Positions 1-9,600 of a stretch of 64,000 nt of DNA are shown here, one piece after another. The notes beneath the pieces are model-generated. The model was not told where the DNA came from. It was given only the letters and a program-made list of their open reading frames with translations, and made no database searches. Location of the stretch: contig OU696584.1 in the NCBI GenBank assembly GCA_916048095.2, forward strand, positions 4,553,849-4,617,848. The letters are read 5' to 3'. Position numbers and translations under genes: made by a program. Within the stretch, counting starts at the first letter, position 1; every line of letters starts with the position of its first letter. This DNA comes from Sacculina carcini (Eukaryota; Arthropoda; Thecostraca; Sacculinidae).

Positions 1-2100
1 ACCAAGATGAGAGACGTCATGCATTAGGATAGAGTGATTAACAAGGTCGAAGGCGGAGAACATATCGAGAAGAACGAGAAGAACAGAGCGACGGTACGAG
101 AAGTGCGAAAGGATGCCATTGGAGATAGAAAGAAGAACTGATTCGGTAGAATGAGAAGGGCGAAGCCCGGATTGGAAGGGATCAAGAGACTGGCAGATGA
201 AAGGGGAAAGTTGCGCAGAGATAGCGGACTCGAGAAGCTTAGAAGCAAAGCTCAGAAGAGATATAGGACGATAGTTACTAAGTATAGAAGAGTCAAGGTT
301 CTGTTTCTTAAGAATCGGACGGACAATTGCATGTTTGTCAGCGAGAAACTGGCCGTGAAGAAAAGAGGAGTTGATAAGATGCAGGAGATAAGGAACCAGG
401 GAAGGAAGGGATTTGGAGATAGCAGGGAAGTTGATTGGATCAGCTGGTGAGAAGGATAGCTTGGAAGAGGAAACGAGTGGAAAGATATCATGAAGATCAA
501 TGTGAGAGAAGGACGTGAACCGGTGATGAGTGGAAGTGTGAGTGAGGGCAGCACAATTGGTGGGAATACTCGATTGTGTGAGTTTTACTTTTTCAGAGAA
601 AAATGTTGAGAACTCGGGAGCCGTTAGAGGAGAGGAAAAAGCAGCAGAGCAGGAGAGTGAAGACCGCAGAGAGAGTTCAGAGTGGACCACAATGACTTGG
701 AGGAACGAGAAAGGGACGAGAGTTTGGAGCTATAGTAGCTACTTTTAGCAGCAGAAAGAGCAGAAGTGAAAGATGAGCGAGCGGAGCAAAACAAAAGCCA
801 ATCGGAAGAAGATCGTGAACGCCTCCAAGTACGCTCAAGACGTCGTTGAAGAGACTTGAGTACTCGAAGCTGAGGAGATGACCAAGGAGGAGAGCGAGAG
901 GAAGATGAGCGAGTGATGATTGGGAACATACAATTATTTATATGGGAGAGTGCGGAAGAGAAATATGGGTAGATGTCATGGGGAGGAAGATAATACAGAG
1001 CAGAGATAGGGAGACAGGAGGATAATAGTGAGTGAAATTGAATGGAATTAAAACATTTGTAGTTACGATAGCTGGACGGAGTATGAGAAGGGGGACAAGT
1101 GAGCGGCAGAGTAGATAAAAGTAGGCTGTGGTCAGAGACAGAGGAATCAGGAGGAAATACAAAGATATCGGAAGGGACAGGATCAGTCGAGAGAAATGGG
1201 GAGGGAAACAGGACTAGATCAAGTGTATGGCCAGATATATGTGTAGGAGAGAAAGAAGAATAAGAGAGACCATGGGAAGTAAGTAATGAGATAAAATTCA
1301 AGCATTAAGGATTGGCCGAGGGTGAATCAAGCCAGAAGTTAAAGTCGCCGAGTATGATAAAATGGCTGGAGAAAATAGACGAGACTGCTTCAATGAGAGG
1401 AGGAAACTCTTGAAAAAACATCGCGGAAGTGCCGGGGTGATTGGGACGGTAAATGATAAGGATGCAAAACTTGTTAAAAGAGGGGACCGAGAGGGTAAGA
1501 GCTAGGAATTCGAATGAGGTGGGAGAAGAAACCAGATTGGAAAGGGACGAAATGGAGAGACCTTTGGAGAATAGACAACCTACCCCGCCACCCGAAGACT
1601 TAGAACTGTCGCGCGATTTGTGTAGGAATGAAGAACAGGAAGGTAGGTTAGCAGAGAATGAGGAAATATCAGAATCAAGGAGCCAGGTTTCGGCAAGACA
1701 GAGAATAGACATATTATGTGAGGCAAAGAGGTGGGATATGTGAGTCGTTTTATTTCGAGCCGATCTGATGTTGAGAAATCCAATTGAAAGATACTTAGAG
1801 TTAAAATGTGGACTAGGTTGAGGTGAGGGAAGTGAGGAACAGGAGAGGGAAGAGATGGAAGAGCGGCAGGGAAATTGCGCTGAAATAGAAAGAGGAAGGG
1901 AAGAATCGCTAGAAGGCGATAGTCAATTTAGCATTGGCGAGGGATGACAAAGGATGACGGTCGGTGGTGAGGGGGTGGGAGCTAAGAGAGTGCGGGCACG
2001 GATAGAATTGCGGACAGCCAAGAAGGAAGAACACTGCGGAGAAAAAACAGAATGGTTAGAAGCGTGGCCGTGATTAGTACAGTTGACACATTTCATACAC
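1..2100 (-). mobile_element. N1: CR1/L2-like LINE remnant, cut by window edge
   Basis: Minus-strand non-LTR retrotransposon of the same family as N4 at 37388-41765. From 2100 downward it encodes the Cys/His tail of ORF1 (CVNC then a PQCSSFLAVRNSIR stretch matching N4), a UGA stop at 1925-1923, then the ORF2 apurinic-type endonuclease (NIRS near 1765, AETW near 1690, ILGDFNFW near 1340, SDHSLL near 1120). The reverse transcriptase starts below about 560 and reaches FSAFDLVNHS near position 50, where the window ends. Several frameshifts separate the blocks (about 1300 and 560-620), so ORF2 is a pseudogene. The protein keeps many matches to N4 but is clearly diverged, so it is an older copy. Confidence 0.85.
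1920..1925 (-). promoter_or_regulatory. UGA CUA stop between ORF1 and ORF2 of N1
   Basis: On the minus strand the ORF1 frame ends in TGA followed directly by CTA. The same frame then stays open through a Ser/Pro-rich linker into the endonuclease start (FLNIRS). There is no ATG before the MSILCLAETW segment, which is already inside the endonuclease. N4 has the same arrangement. UGA-CUA is a known stop-codon readthrough context; its use here is inferred. Confidence 0.6.
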
Positions 2101-2531
2101 CGGACATTCTAGAAGGTATGCCACACAAGCATACAAACACGTGCGGCACATACATATAAACGCATACGCGCACGCATACACATTTAAATATACACACATT
2201 TATACAATGAATAAAACATGCATGGCACGCCACAATATCAACTCACAACTTGTAGTGTAATTTAAACCTTTTTTTTAATATTGCGCTGATATCAAATATA
2301 AGTTTTTGATAAATATAGCCCAATGATTTTTATCCGATAAAAAATAGGATTGAATTTTTTTTAGTGAAACCAATTGATTGAATTAATTAATTAATATAAA
2401 TAATTGAAGAATAATTAAAGTTCTTGTTGTAAAATGACTGCTTCACTCAAGCTGACAATCAGAGAACATGAGCCTACTATCATGACAGTATCTGCTTATG
2501 CTGTGCATTTCCCATTCAGCCAAGTCAGTAC

Positions 2532-2532
<1 letters not shown>
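2101..2532. other. AT-rich stretch without recognisable gene
   Basis: AT-rich sequence between the 5' end of N1 and the (TG)n tract, with short CACA-rich runs near 2130-2200. I see no coding pattern, LTR or terminal repeat. Confidence 0.5.
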
Positions 2533-2621
<89 letters not shown>

Positions 2622-2763
2622 TTTGTGTGTCTATGTGTGTGTGAGTGTTTGAGTGTTTGAGTGTGTTTGTGTGTTTGTGTTTGTGTGTGTGTGTGTGTGT
2701 GTCTGTGTGCGTGTTTGTGTGCGTGTGTGTTTGTGTGTGTGTGTGTGTTTGTGTATGTGTATG
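2533..2763 (+). repeat. (TG)n microsatellite with imperfect flank
   Basis: About 85 bases of pure TG followed by interrupted TG with TTTG, TATG and GAGTGT variants. Open frames here read as Val-Cys or Thr-His repeats and are not genes. The tract ends exactly where the 5'-truncated LINE N2 starts. Confidence 0.95.
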
Positions 2764-3084
2764 GCGTCGTCTCAGGACTGACTCTTCGTGGCAATCTTTC
2801 TGTTCTGCCCGCCGTCATCATCATCTTCTTTGTGATTCCGCCAACAAATCTTCCTATAATTCTAAAATTTCTTCCTGTCTCAATTCTAAGAAACTTTGGA
2901 AGCTTTTTGACAGTCTTTTAGGTAATTCCCGTAGTCTTGTTTTCCCATATTCTGCCTCTAATCAGTTACCTTCTTTATTTATGAATTTCTTCCAGTCTAA
3001 AATCGATAAAATTCGCTGCTTGTTCCCTGCTGCTCTACCATTATACTCTCCGCCCTTACCCTCCTCTGTTTTTCACTCTTTTAC

Positions 3085-3408
3085 TGTAAGTTGACAAAAC
3101 AAAAACTGAAAAAGATATATTAAAAGACAGGCGCGCGTGGGACAGCGACGTCCCACGCGCGCCTACAAGACAACACCGCACAGCAAACACGCCCGAACAC
3201 GACTCCTGCACCACACTGCCGCTCGTCTCAGCTCGTACCCGTCTCCTCTCGCCTGCAAGATGACACCGCTGCAGCACTTACACCATTCCGCACAGACACG
3301 CATACACACATACGCACATACACTTTGCTGAATCAACATTGCTATACATAGATACATAGAACGCCGCTCTGACGCAACACACACACTCATCACATATACA
3401 ACACCACA
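3085..3408 (-). repeat. E1 3' LTR
   Basis: 324 bp. On the minus strand it is preceded by a G-rich purine tract (about 3409-3420), the expected plus-strand primer. It pairs with 4446-4769, and the TSD sits at 3080-3084. It contains a GC-rich palindrome centred near 3147 (GGCGCGCGTGGGAC and its inverse). Confidence 0.9.
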
Positions 3409-3427
3409 CGCCCCCGTGATATATAAA

Positions 3428-3979
3428 TCATAACTCATAATCTTGTAACCACACCGGCGGTCTCCTGATCCTAGACGACCTCCGAAGAACGTCACTACGA
3501 GACTGCTCGTCATTAGTTTCTCTTCCATTTTCTTCATCATCGCTCACTAACGGCAATCGCCCCCCAGCCTGATCCGCATCATCCTCGACCGCATCACCAC
3601 TTGACCGGAGGAAGGACACGTCATTTGCGCTTTCTTCATTGACAGGGCGCAAGTCCAACACATGACGCGGCATCCTATCCACCTCCACGTTCACGTCAGA
3701 TACAACACCAGTCACACGTCCGGGTAACCATCGGGAAGTACAGCGAGCATTCACAGGCTTCACGACAACCTTTTGGCCCACGACATACCTGCATGACTTC
3801 TCATACTCAAATTTCGAGGGTTGCGACCTTGGATGTCGCCATTTGTAGGTGTGTAAAGCAGCACTCTGGGTCGAATCATTGCTAGCAGCGTCTTCTCCAT
3901 CAACGGCCGCCGCGACAGGGCACAACACCTTGGCCCCAGCACCCACCGTGCTCCCGCCGTCACCTGTGCTCTTCAGCAC
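3428..3979 (-). pseudogene. E1 integrase C-terminal tail
   Basis: Frame of up to 183 residues. A segment YVVGQKVVVKP..RWLPGRVTGVVSDVNVEVD..RHVLDLRP matches the C-terminal DNA-binding domain region of the E2 and E3 integrases. It ends in RRSSRIRRPPVWLQDYEL, like the pol ends of E2 and E7. The catalytic core is absent. The upstream GC-rich part (about 3980-4430) has no recognisable domain. Confidence 0.75.
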
Positions 3980-4433
3980 CCTGTCGCAGCCGGCCGTAAT
4001 CCACCTTCCACAAATGCCGTCTTGCCTTCCGGGTCACGACGCCTCCTGCCGCTTCAGCAGCTCCTTGCCTCCTTGAGCACCAGCAGCTTCCCCCGACTGC
4101 TCTGCGACGTAGCCAGCACCAAGGCAGGCGAGACGACGACGACGACGACGAGCAACCTCGGCGCAGCTCACCGGCTGCCTGCTTGCCGGCACCATGCTCC
4201 ACTGTCGTCCCCCTGCACACCCTCTTGCCATGCCGCCGAACACCACCTCTATCTTCCACTTTGCCACTGATGCCCAAGGGTCAGTACCACCGCCCCTGCT
4301 GAAGTCATTGTCAATTCATCAATTCCATGACACTATCCCGAAGCAACTACAACAATCTACACTAAACTACACTGTTCCGAAGCAAAATCAAACCGCCTAT
4401 CTATAAAAACCACAAAAACAAATCACTGAAAAG

Positions 4434-4445
4434 GCCGAAATAGCT
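4434..4445 (-). promoter_or_regulatory. E1 primer-binding site matching a tRNA-Phe 5' end
   Basis: Directly after the 5' LTR on the minus strand is AGCTATTTCGGC, the reverse complement of GCCGAAATAGCT, which is how animal tRNA-Phe(GAA) genes begin (bases 1-12). No TGG, the usual start of a site complementary to a tRNA 3' CCA end, is present. The LTR edge is fixed by the TSD. Confidence 0.75.
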
Positions 4446-4769
4446 TGTAAGTTGACAAAACAAAAACTGAAAAAGATATATTAAAAGACAGGCGCGCGTG
4501 GGACAGCGACGTCCCACGCGCGCCTACAAGACAACACCGCACAGCAAACACGCCCGAACACGACTCCTGCACCGCACTGCCGCTCGTCTCAGCTCGTACC
4601 CGTCTCCTCTCGCCTGCAAGATGACACCGCTGCAGCACTTACACCATTCCGCACAGACACGCATACACACATACGCACATACACTTTGCTGAATCAACAT
4701 TGCTGTACATAGATACATACAACGCCGCTCTGACGCAACACACACACTCATCACATATACAACACCACA
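4446..4769 (-). repeat. E1 5' LTR
   Basis: 324 bp, nearly identical to 3085-3408 with a handful of substitutions. The second copy of the TTTAC duplication follows at 4770-4774. Confidence 0.9.
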
Positions 4770-6101
4770 TTTACTTTAGTTACCCTTTCTGACTGTAGAA
4801 CTATTTTAAGGCATGTTAAAATCCATTCTTCATCTCACGACTCCATGGATCTTTCCAGGACTCATCACTCCATTGAATTGCTCCTTCCTTGCTTAGCTAA
4901 TTTCATTAATGCTCCTTTCACTCTTGGGGAATTTCTTGCATCTAAAACTGCCAGTATTCTCCCTATACTTAAGAAATCTGATCTGGATGCTAACACGCTT
5001 TCTAACTATCGACCAATCTCTAGAATTCCTTGGCTGTCTAAGGTTCTTGAAATGGCTGCCTACATACAGATATCTGAATATCTTGAATCTAACAATTTGT
5101 TTCTTCCTGAGCAGTCTGGCTTCCGTCACTTTCACTCTACGGAAACTTCTCTAATTTTTATCTATGATTCTATTCTCAAATCTACTCTCTCTGGTAGTGA
5201 TGTTCTACTTATACAACTAGACTTCTCTGCTGCATTTGACACTGTTAATCATCTGCTTCTTATTGATACTCTGTTAGATTTAGGCATTAGTGGCAAAGCA
5301 CTCTCTTTATTTCGCTCTAATCTTTCTGATAGACTTCAGTTTGTTTCTACCTCTGCTGATTCTTGTAGTGACGCTTGCCCACTAACTTGTGGTGTACCTC
5401 AAGGGTCTGTCTTAGGTCCTCTCCTCTTCAATATGTATCTTACCTCTGTAGGGAAAGTTCTTCGTCGTCACGATGTGTCCTTCCAGATATTCGCTGACGA
5501 CATTCAAATCCTTCTCTCGTCTGAGTCTATTGCTCACTCTTCAGTCAGTACCATCTTATCTGATATAGAAAGATGGGCGTTCACTCGTCATCTCAAACTT
5601 AATCCTGATAAGACTAAGTATATTCTCTTTCCATCTTCTAATAGTACTACTTCTCTTAGTATACATCTATCCTGCTCTGTACGTAGTATTGGTATCATTC
5701 TCGATAGCTCTCTTTCTATTGATTCACACATCTCTGCCATTATCAGGTGCTGTAACTTTCAACTAAGACGTATCTATTCCATTCGTAGATATATAACTAT
5801 CTCTACTGCCTTTAAGTTAGCCAACTCATTCATCTTTAGCAAAGTTCAGTATTGCTGTTCTCTTCTACTATCTCTCAACCACCGCCAGCTTAGGAAACTT
5901 CAATCTATTAATAATAATGCCTGTCGTATGATATGTAATCTTTCTTCGGGCTCTCATGTTTCTTCTTCTTTACAAAAACTTGGGTTACTCTCCATTAAGG
6001 CTCTTGTTGAGTATCGTTTGTTGAGTATTTGTTTAATTATTCATTCAGCTCTTCATCTTCGTAAGCCTACGTATCTGTTTGACCTCCTCTCTTATAAAAC
6101 C
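4770..6101 (+). pseudogene. N2 reverse transcriptase domain
   Basis: Uninterrupted frame covering most of a LINE reverse transcriptase: NYRPIS near 5005, QLDFSAAFDTV at 5216-5243 (first catalytic Asp), GVPQGSVLGPLLFN at 5391-5430 and FADDIQ at 5490-5507 (the catalytic Asp pair), then thumb and C-terminal region to KPTYLFDLLSYKT. The frame continues from 2764-3084 once E1 is skipped. At 6102 it runs into the E2 LTR and would read TG-repeat-like residues. The host copy is dead because it is split, although the catalytic motifs remain intact. Confidence 0.85.
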
Positions 6102-6403
6102 TGTAGTATGTGTATGCATGTGTGTGTTTGTGTGTGTGAATTGGTGCATGCATGGTGTGTGTGCATCATCGGGTTGTGCAACATGAGCTCACTGTTGCTG
6201 GGGTGTATGTGCGCGTGCAGCAGTTGACTGGTGTATAATTCCAGGTATGTCCTGTCCTTGCAAGTGTGATCGGTGATGACGCATGGTTCGTTGCTGGTGT
6301 GTAATGTAGTGGGAGTGTGGGTGGGTTGGTTGTAGGCTGTCGTTGTGTGTGGTCGTTGTGTCTGAATAAAATGTTTTTGCGTTGTGCTCGTGCGTCTTTT
6401 ACA
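6102..6403 (+). repeat. E2 5' LTR
   Basis: 302 bp starting TGTAGTATG, with an AATAAA at about 6365 (inside TGAATAAAATG). It differs from the 3' LTR by a few substitutions and the length of a TG tract. Confidence 0.9.
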
Positions 6404-6415
6404 AGCTATTTCGGC
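6404..6415 (+). promoter_or_regulatory. E2 primer-binding site matching a tRNA-Phe 5' end
   Basis: AGCTATTTCGGC starts at the first base after the LTR. It is identical to the E1 site although the two elements have different LTRs. It is the reverse complement of tRNA-Phe bases 1-12. Confidence 0.75.
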
Positions 6416-6416
6416 G

Positions 6417-7400
6417 TGTCAGATTTGTCAGTCGATCGGACCGGCCCCAGTCAAATGGAGACGCGGCGATTTGAGTGTGCCAGAACTGTGGCAGAGAGTC
6501 GCTGTTGACGTGACGCATTTCAAGGGACACGTGTATCTCACCATCATTGACTGTGGTCCATCGAGATTTGCGTTGTGGCGACACCTGCCTGCTGAGTCGA
6601 CCAATCACGTTGTTCGAGAATCGGACGCAGTCTTCTTCGAACGCGGTGCTCCACGTGAAATACTTTCAGTCAACGGCACGGTTTTCCGCCGTCACGAGTT
6701 CGCTGCGTTCGCTGCCAGGTGGAGCGTTCGTCTGAGGTTTCGTTGTGCCTATTAACCATCTGGCAATGGTATCGTGGAGCGGTGTCACCGCAGCATAAAA
6801 ACCACAGCAGCGAGAAAGCAATGTTCGGTGCAGGAGGCTGTGCACATTTATAACATCTCACCAAAAGATGATGTTAGATCCACCACAGCTCCGGCTAACA
6901 TCATTCATGGATACACAGTACGCGTGAGGAACATTGACCCTGAGCCCGATGTGGAAGCGAACGAGGTGAGGTGTCGCTACCAAGTGGGTGATGAGGTGTG
7001 GGTAAAACCCGCCGACGCGCGCTGCGCCAGCCAGTATTTACAAGGAGTTGTCACGGCAATCATCTCCGAACAAGCTGTGGATGTTGACGGCATGACGAGA
7101 CACGTGCGGGATCTGCGATTTAGAGGTCGCCCAGGTGTTTGCAGAGTTGGCAACAACTTAGCTGTTCAAGAGGAGCTGACAGTGCCGTCGTAGAATCCAG
7201 CTCAGGCGAGTGACGAACTCTTGGTTTGTTCTGTTGCGGATCAGCGACTTCAGCGTGATGATACGTCGCCGCCAGCATCAGATGAACAGCAGGAGGTTGT
7301 CGTGGACGGACTCATCGGGAGTGAGATCAACGAGGGCGGCCCAAGAACATCGACCCGGGCTCGCAGGCCACCTGCGTGGTTGAACAGTTATGAGCAGTGA
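6417..7400 (+). pseudogene. E2 integrase fragment
   Basis: Begins at the zinc-domain CQIC and continues through the core: first Asp in VAVDVTHFKG, a changed second-Asp region (ILSVNGTVF where E3 has LLDND), and the Glu in NGIVERCHR. The C-terminal domain (YQVGDEVWVKP) and a RRPPAWLNSYEQ end follow. In-frame stops at 6753-6755 (TAA, where E6 has the Tyr-Glu-Pro codons) and 7191-7193 (TAG) break it. Loss of the second catalytic Asp and the two stops make it non-functional. Confidence 0.85.
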
Positions 7401-7448
7401 TGTGTGTTACGACGTGTGCATGTATGATCCTTGAAGATCAGGGGGAAG

Positions 7449-7756
7449 TGTAGTATGTGTATGCATGTGTGTGTGTGTGTGTGTGTGTGTGAATTGGTGC
7501 ATGCATGGTGTGTGTGCATCATCGGGTTGTGCAACATGAGCTCACTGTTGCTGGGGTGTATGTGCGCGTGCAGCAGTTGACTGGTGTATAATTCCAGGTA
7601 TGTCCTGTCCCTGCAAGTGTGATCGGTGATGGCGCATGGTTCATTGCTGGTGTGTAATGTCGTGGGAGTGTGGGTGGGTTGGTTGTAGGTTGTCGTTGTG
7701 TGTGATCGTTGTGTCTGAATAAAGTGTTTTTGCGTTGTGCTCGTGCGTCTTTTACA
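7449..7756 (+). repeat. E2 3' LTR
   Basis: 308 bp, matching 6102-6403. The TSD AAACC follows at 7757-7761. Confidence 0.9.
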
Positions 7757-8167
7757 AAACCTCATCTCTTTTTCTTACCACATTTATGCGGATGATCTAC
7801 AGCTTTACTTTCCTATCTCAAAATTTTCTCAAAATTGCATTTCTGCGGTTTTGAATAATATTACTTCCTGGGATTCATCACGCCACCTACTTTTGAACCA
7901 TTCCAAGTCAGAATATATTGTGTTTCATCCTCCCAAATTATCTCCTCCAATAATTCCATTACCCCTATCTCAGTGTGTTCGTGATCTTGGTGAACATTTT
8001 GATCACAATCTTTCTTTCTCAATTAAATATCACGTGTGACTCGCTCCTGTCGTCTTATTCTCCGCCAACTTTATGCTATCCGTCGATTCCTTGATAATGC
8101 TACAGCAATCACACTTGTACAGTCCTTAATTCTCTCCATGTTAGACTATTGTAACTCGCTTTATCTC

Positions 8168-8402
8168 TGTATGGTGCCGGTCTGGCATCATCAGTAGCGG
8201 GGAAGCGATGATGACGCGATAGCGACATTCACTGTGGAGGCGTGTTTTGGGATTGCGGTGGTGGGAGATTAATGCGATGTGATTGAGATATTGCTGAGTT
8301 ATTCTGGTGATTTTGTGGTTAGTTAATTTGACCAAGTTCGTTACCGTTTATATAAATATATTCAGTTGTGTTATTGGGTTGTTTGATCGTAATAACATAA
8401 CA
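8168..8402 (+). repeat. G1 5' LTR
   Basis: 235 bp, essentially identical to 17257-17491. The last base of the LTR is the A of the probable gag start codon. Confidence 0.92.
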
Positions 8403-8417
8403 TGGCGCAGCCGACAG
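8403..8417 (+). promoter_or_regulatory. G1 primer-binding site, tRNA-Ser type
   Basis: TGGCGCAGCCGACAG follows the LTR directly. It is complementary to a 3' end ending in GGCTGCGCCA, like animal tRNA-Ser. This is the normal 3'-CCA type and contrasts with E1-E4. The gag ATG overlaps the LTR/PBS junction. Confidence 0.6.
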
Positions 8418-8501
8418 CGGCAACGGATGATCAAATTTCTAAGCTAACTAGTCTGGTCGCACAATTGGTGGACCAAAACATTCAAAGAGAACGAATGTTA
8501 G

Positions 8502-8877
8502 TGTATTATGTTTATTGTGTATTGCATGGTATTGTATCTTGTACTATATATAATTGTGTGTGCGTGCATGTGTATTTGTGTGCGTACGTGGGAGTGTGAT
8601 TTTGTGTACGGTGTTGTGTCCGCGCGCGGAGGTAGCTGCGTCACACAAGCGCGAGCGATGAGTGCATGCATGCGCGGGTGGTATCCGCCCTGAGTCAACG
8701 GTCGCTCGTGCATGCTGGGCAGTGCGTTACTGGTGAAGTGAGAGTGTGGTGTTTGTGCAGTAGTTTAGAGTGTTGTTCGGTGGAGAGAGTAGTATTTAGT
8801 GCATTGTGTTGCGGTGTGATCGTGTGGAATTGTGCTTTCTTGTTCTTTTTTATTTTTCGTGCTTACATTCAAATACA
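8502..8877 (+). repeat. E3 5' LTR
   Basis: 376 bp. I found no differences from 12494-12869 on reading, so insertion was very recent. Confidence 0.93.
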
Positions 8878-8889
8878 AGCTAACCGGCC
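8878..8889 (+). promoter_or_regulatory. E3 primer-binding site matching a tRNA-Ile 5' end
   Basis: AGCTAACCGGCC starts at the first base after the LTR. It is the reverse complement of GGCCGGTTAGCT, the first 12 bases of animal tRNA-Ile(AAU). As in E1 and E2, complementarity ends exactly at tRNA base 12, the LTR boundary. Confidence 0.75.
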
Positions 8890-8898
8890 CTTCGAAAA

Positions 8899-9600
8899 AT
8901 GGAGTCTTCATGTGGTTTCGACGCTCGCGTGATACCAGAATTTGATGGTCAGAGTGACATTGTGGAATGGTGGACTCGCACGGAGATGATGTGTCAGCTC
9001 AAAGGCGTCGATGTGATGAGCGTAGTGCCACTACGTCTCTCAAAAGGTGCGTTTGTTGTGTGGTCCCAACTGCCGGATGAAATTCGCCGTTGCGCGAAAG
9101 GAACTCGCAGCGCTTTGTTCTCGGCGTTTGGAGTGGACAGATTCCGTGCATACGCCCTGTTCACCAGTCGTCGTCTGCAAGAAGGTGAGTCGCCTGACGT
9201 ATATTTGGCAGACTTAAAAAAGCTTGCAGTTTCATTCGGTGGCGTATCCGATAATCTGCTGATATGTGCATTTGTAAATGGCCTACCCGAGCACGTGGCG
9301 ACCAGTATTCGTGCAAGCACAGTGTCAGAGTCTCTGTCGCTGAGTGATATTACGAGCAGAACTCGCATGGTGTTACAAACGACAAAAAGCCCGCCGAACT
9401 GTCTAGCTGCCAATGCCGGGTCGCTTTCACCCCGAAAATGCTATATTTGCAATCAGACTGGTCACTTGAGTAGAGAGTGCCCCAAAAGGAAATATCGGAT
9501 GCGATGTTACAATTGTTCCAAGTTGGGTCACATGGCGAAGGACTGTCAGGGAAACGAGGAAGGAGAGGGTTCGTCAGCGCCAGCACCCTCTCCTCAGTGA
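8899..9600 (+). CDS. gag: E3 Gag (nucleocapsid with two zinc knuckles)
   Basis: 234 codons from MESSCGFDARV to a TGA at 9598-9600. The N-terminal part is a retrotransposon Gag fold candidate (segment ALFTSRRLQEGESPDVYLADLKKL resembles the conserved Gag central motif). Near residues 180-215 are two CCHC knuckles, CYICNQTGHLSREC and CYNCSKLGHMAKDC, which bind RNA. The ATG is the first after the PBS and is about 10 bases past it. The end overlaps pol in the -1 frame. Confidence 0.9.
   Translation: MESSCGFDARVIPEFDGQSDIVEWWTRTEMMCQLKGVDVMSVVPLRLSKGAFVVWSQLPDEIRRCAKGTRSALFSAFGVDRFRAYALFTSRRLQEGESPDVYLADLKKLAVSFGGVSDNLLICAFVNGLPEHVATSIRASTVSESLSLSDITSRTRMVLQTTKSPPNCLAANAGSLSPRKCYICNQTGHLSRECPKRKYRMRCYNCSKLGHMAKDCQGNEEGEGSSAPAPSPQ
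9549..9594 (+). promoter_or_regulatory. -1 ribosomal frameshift signal (GGGAAAC plus hairpin)
   Basis: In the gag frame the heptamer reads G GGA AAC (9549-9555), a canonical X XXY YYZ slippery site. Five bases later AGGAGAGGGT (9561-9570) pairs perfectly with ACCCTCTCCT (9585-9594) across a 14-base loop. Slipping one base back enters the pol frame. The gag stop follows directly after the stem. Confidence 0.85.

Larger units (their letters stand above)
3085..4769 (-). mobile_element. E1: short non-autonomous LTR retrotransposon
   Basis: Two 324-bp direct repeats (3085-3408 and 4446-4769), nearly identical and starting TGTAAG and ending ACCACA, enclose about 1.0 kb. A perfect 5-bp TSD, TTTAC, lies at 3080-3084 and 4770-4774. 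The internal part reads on the minus strand and keeps only the C-terminal tail of an integrase, a purine-rich tract beside LTR 3085-3408 and a primer-binding site beside LTR 4446-4769. It has no gag, protease or reverse transcriptase, so movement would depend on a relative such as E3. The few differences between the LTRs indicate a recent insertion. Confidence 0.9.
6102..7756 (+). mobile_element. E2: short LTR retrotransposon, integrase remnant only
   Basis: LTRs at 6102-6403 (302 bp) and 7449-7756 (308 bp) start TGTAGTATG and end TTTTACA. A perfect 5-bp TSD, AAACC, lies at 6097-6101 and 7757-7761. The inside runs straight from the primer-binding site into an integrase that has lost everything before its CxxC motif. 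Gag, protease, reverse transcriptase and RNase H are all deleted. A purine tract (CAGGGGGAAG) precedes the 3' LTR. Confidence 0.9.

Noticed and set aside
624..1712. Host genes on the minus strand
   Set aside because: Both long frames are endonuclease segments of the LINE N1, collinear with N4.
2434..2824. Long open frames rich in Val-Cys or Thr-His
   Set aside because: They are translations of the (TG)n/(CA)n microsatellite on either strand. The same applies near 19100-19570, 25000-25160, 28730-29330 and 53430-53560.
3849..4270. Pro/Ser-rich plus-strand proteins in the GC-rich part of E1
   Set aside because: Frames are open on both strands because of composition. No domain, and they lie within a minus-strand element.
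4434..8889. Conventional tRNA 3'-end primer sites for E1-E3
   Set aside because: I looked for TGG-starting sites in the first 20 bases after each LTR and found none complementary to a CCA end. The only tRNA match is to 5' ends.
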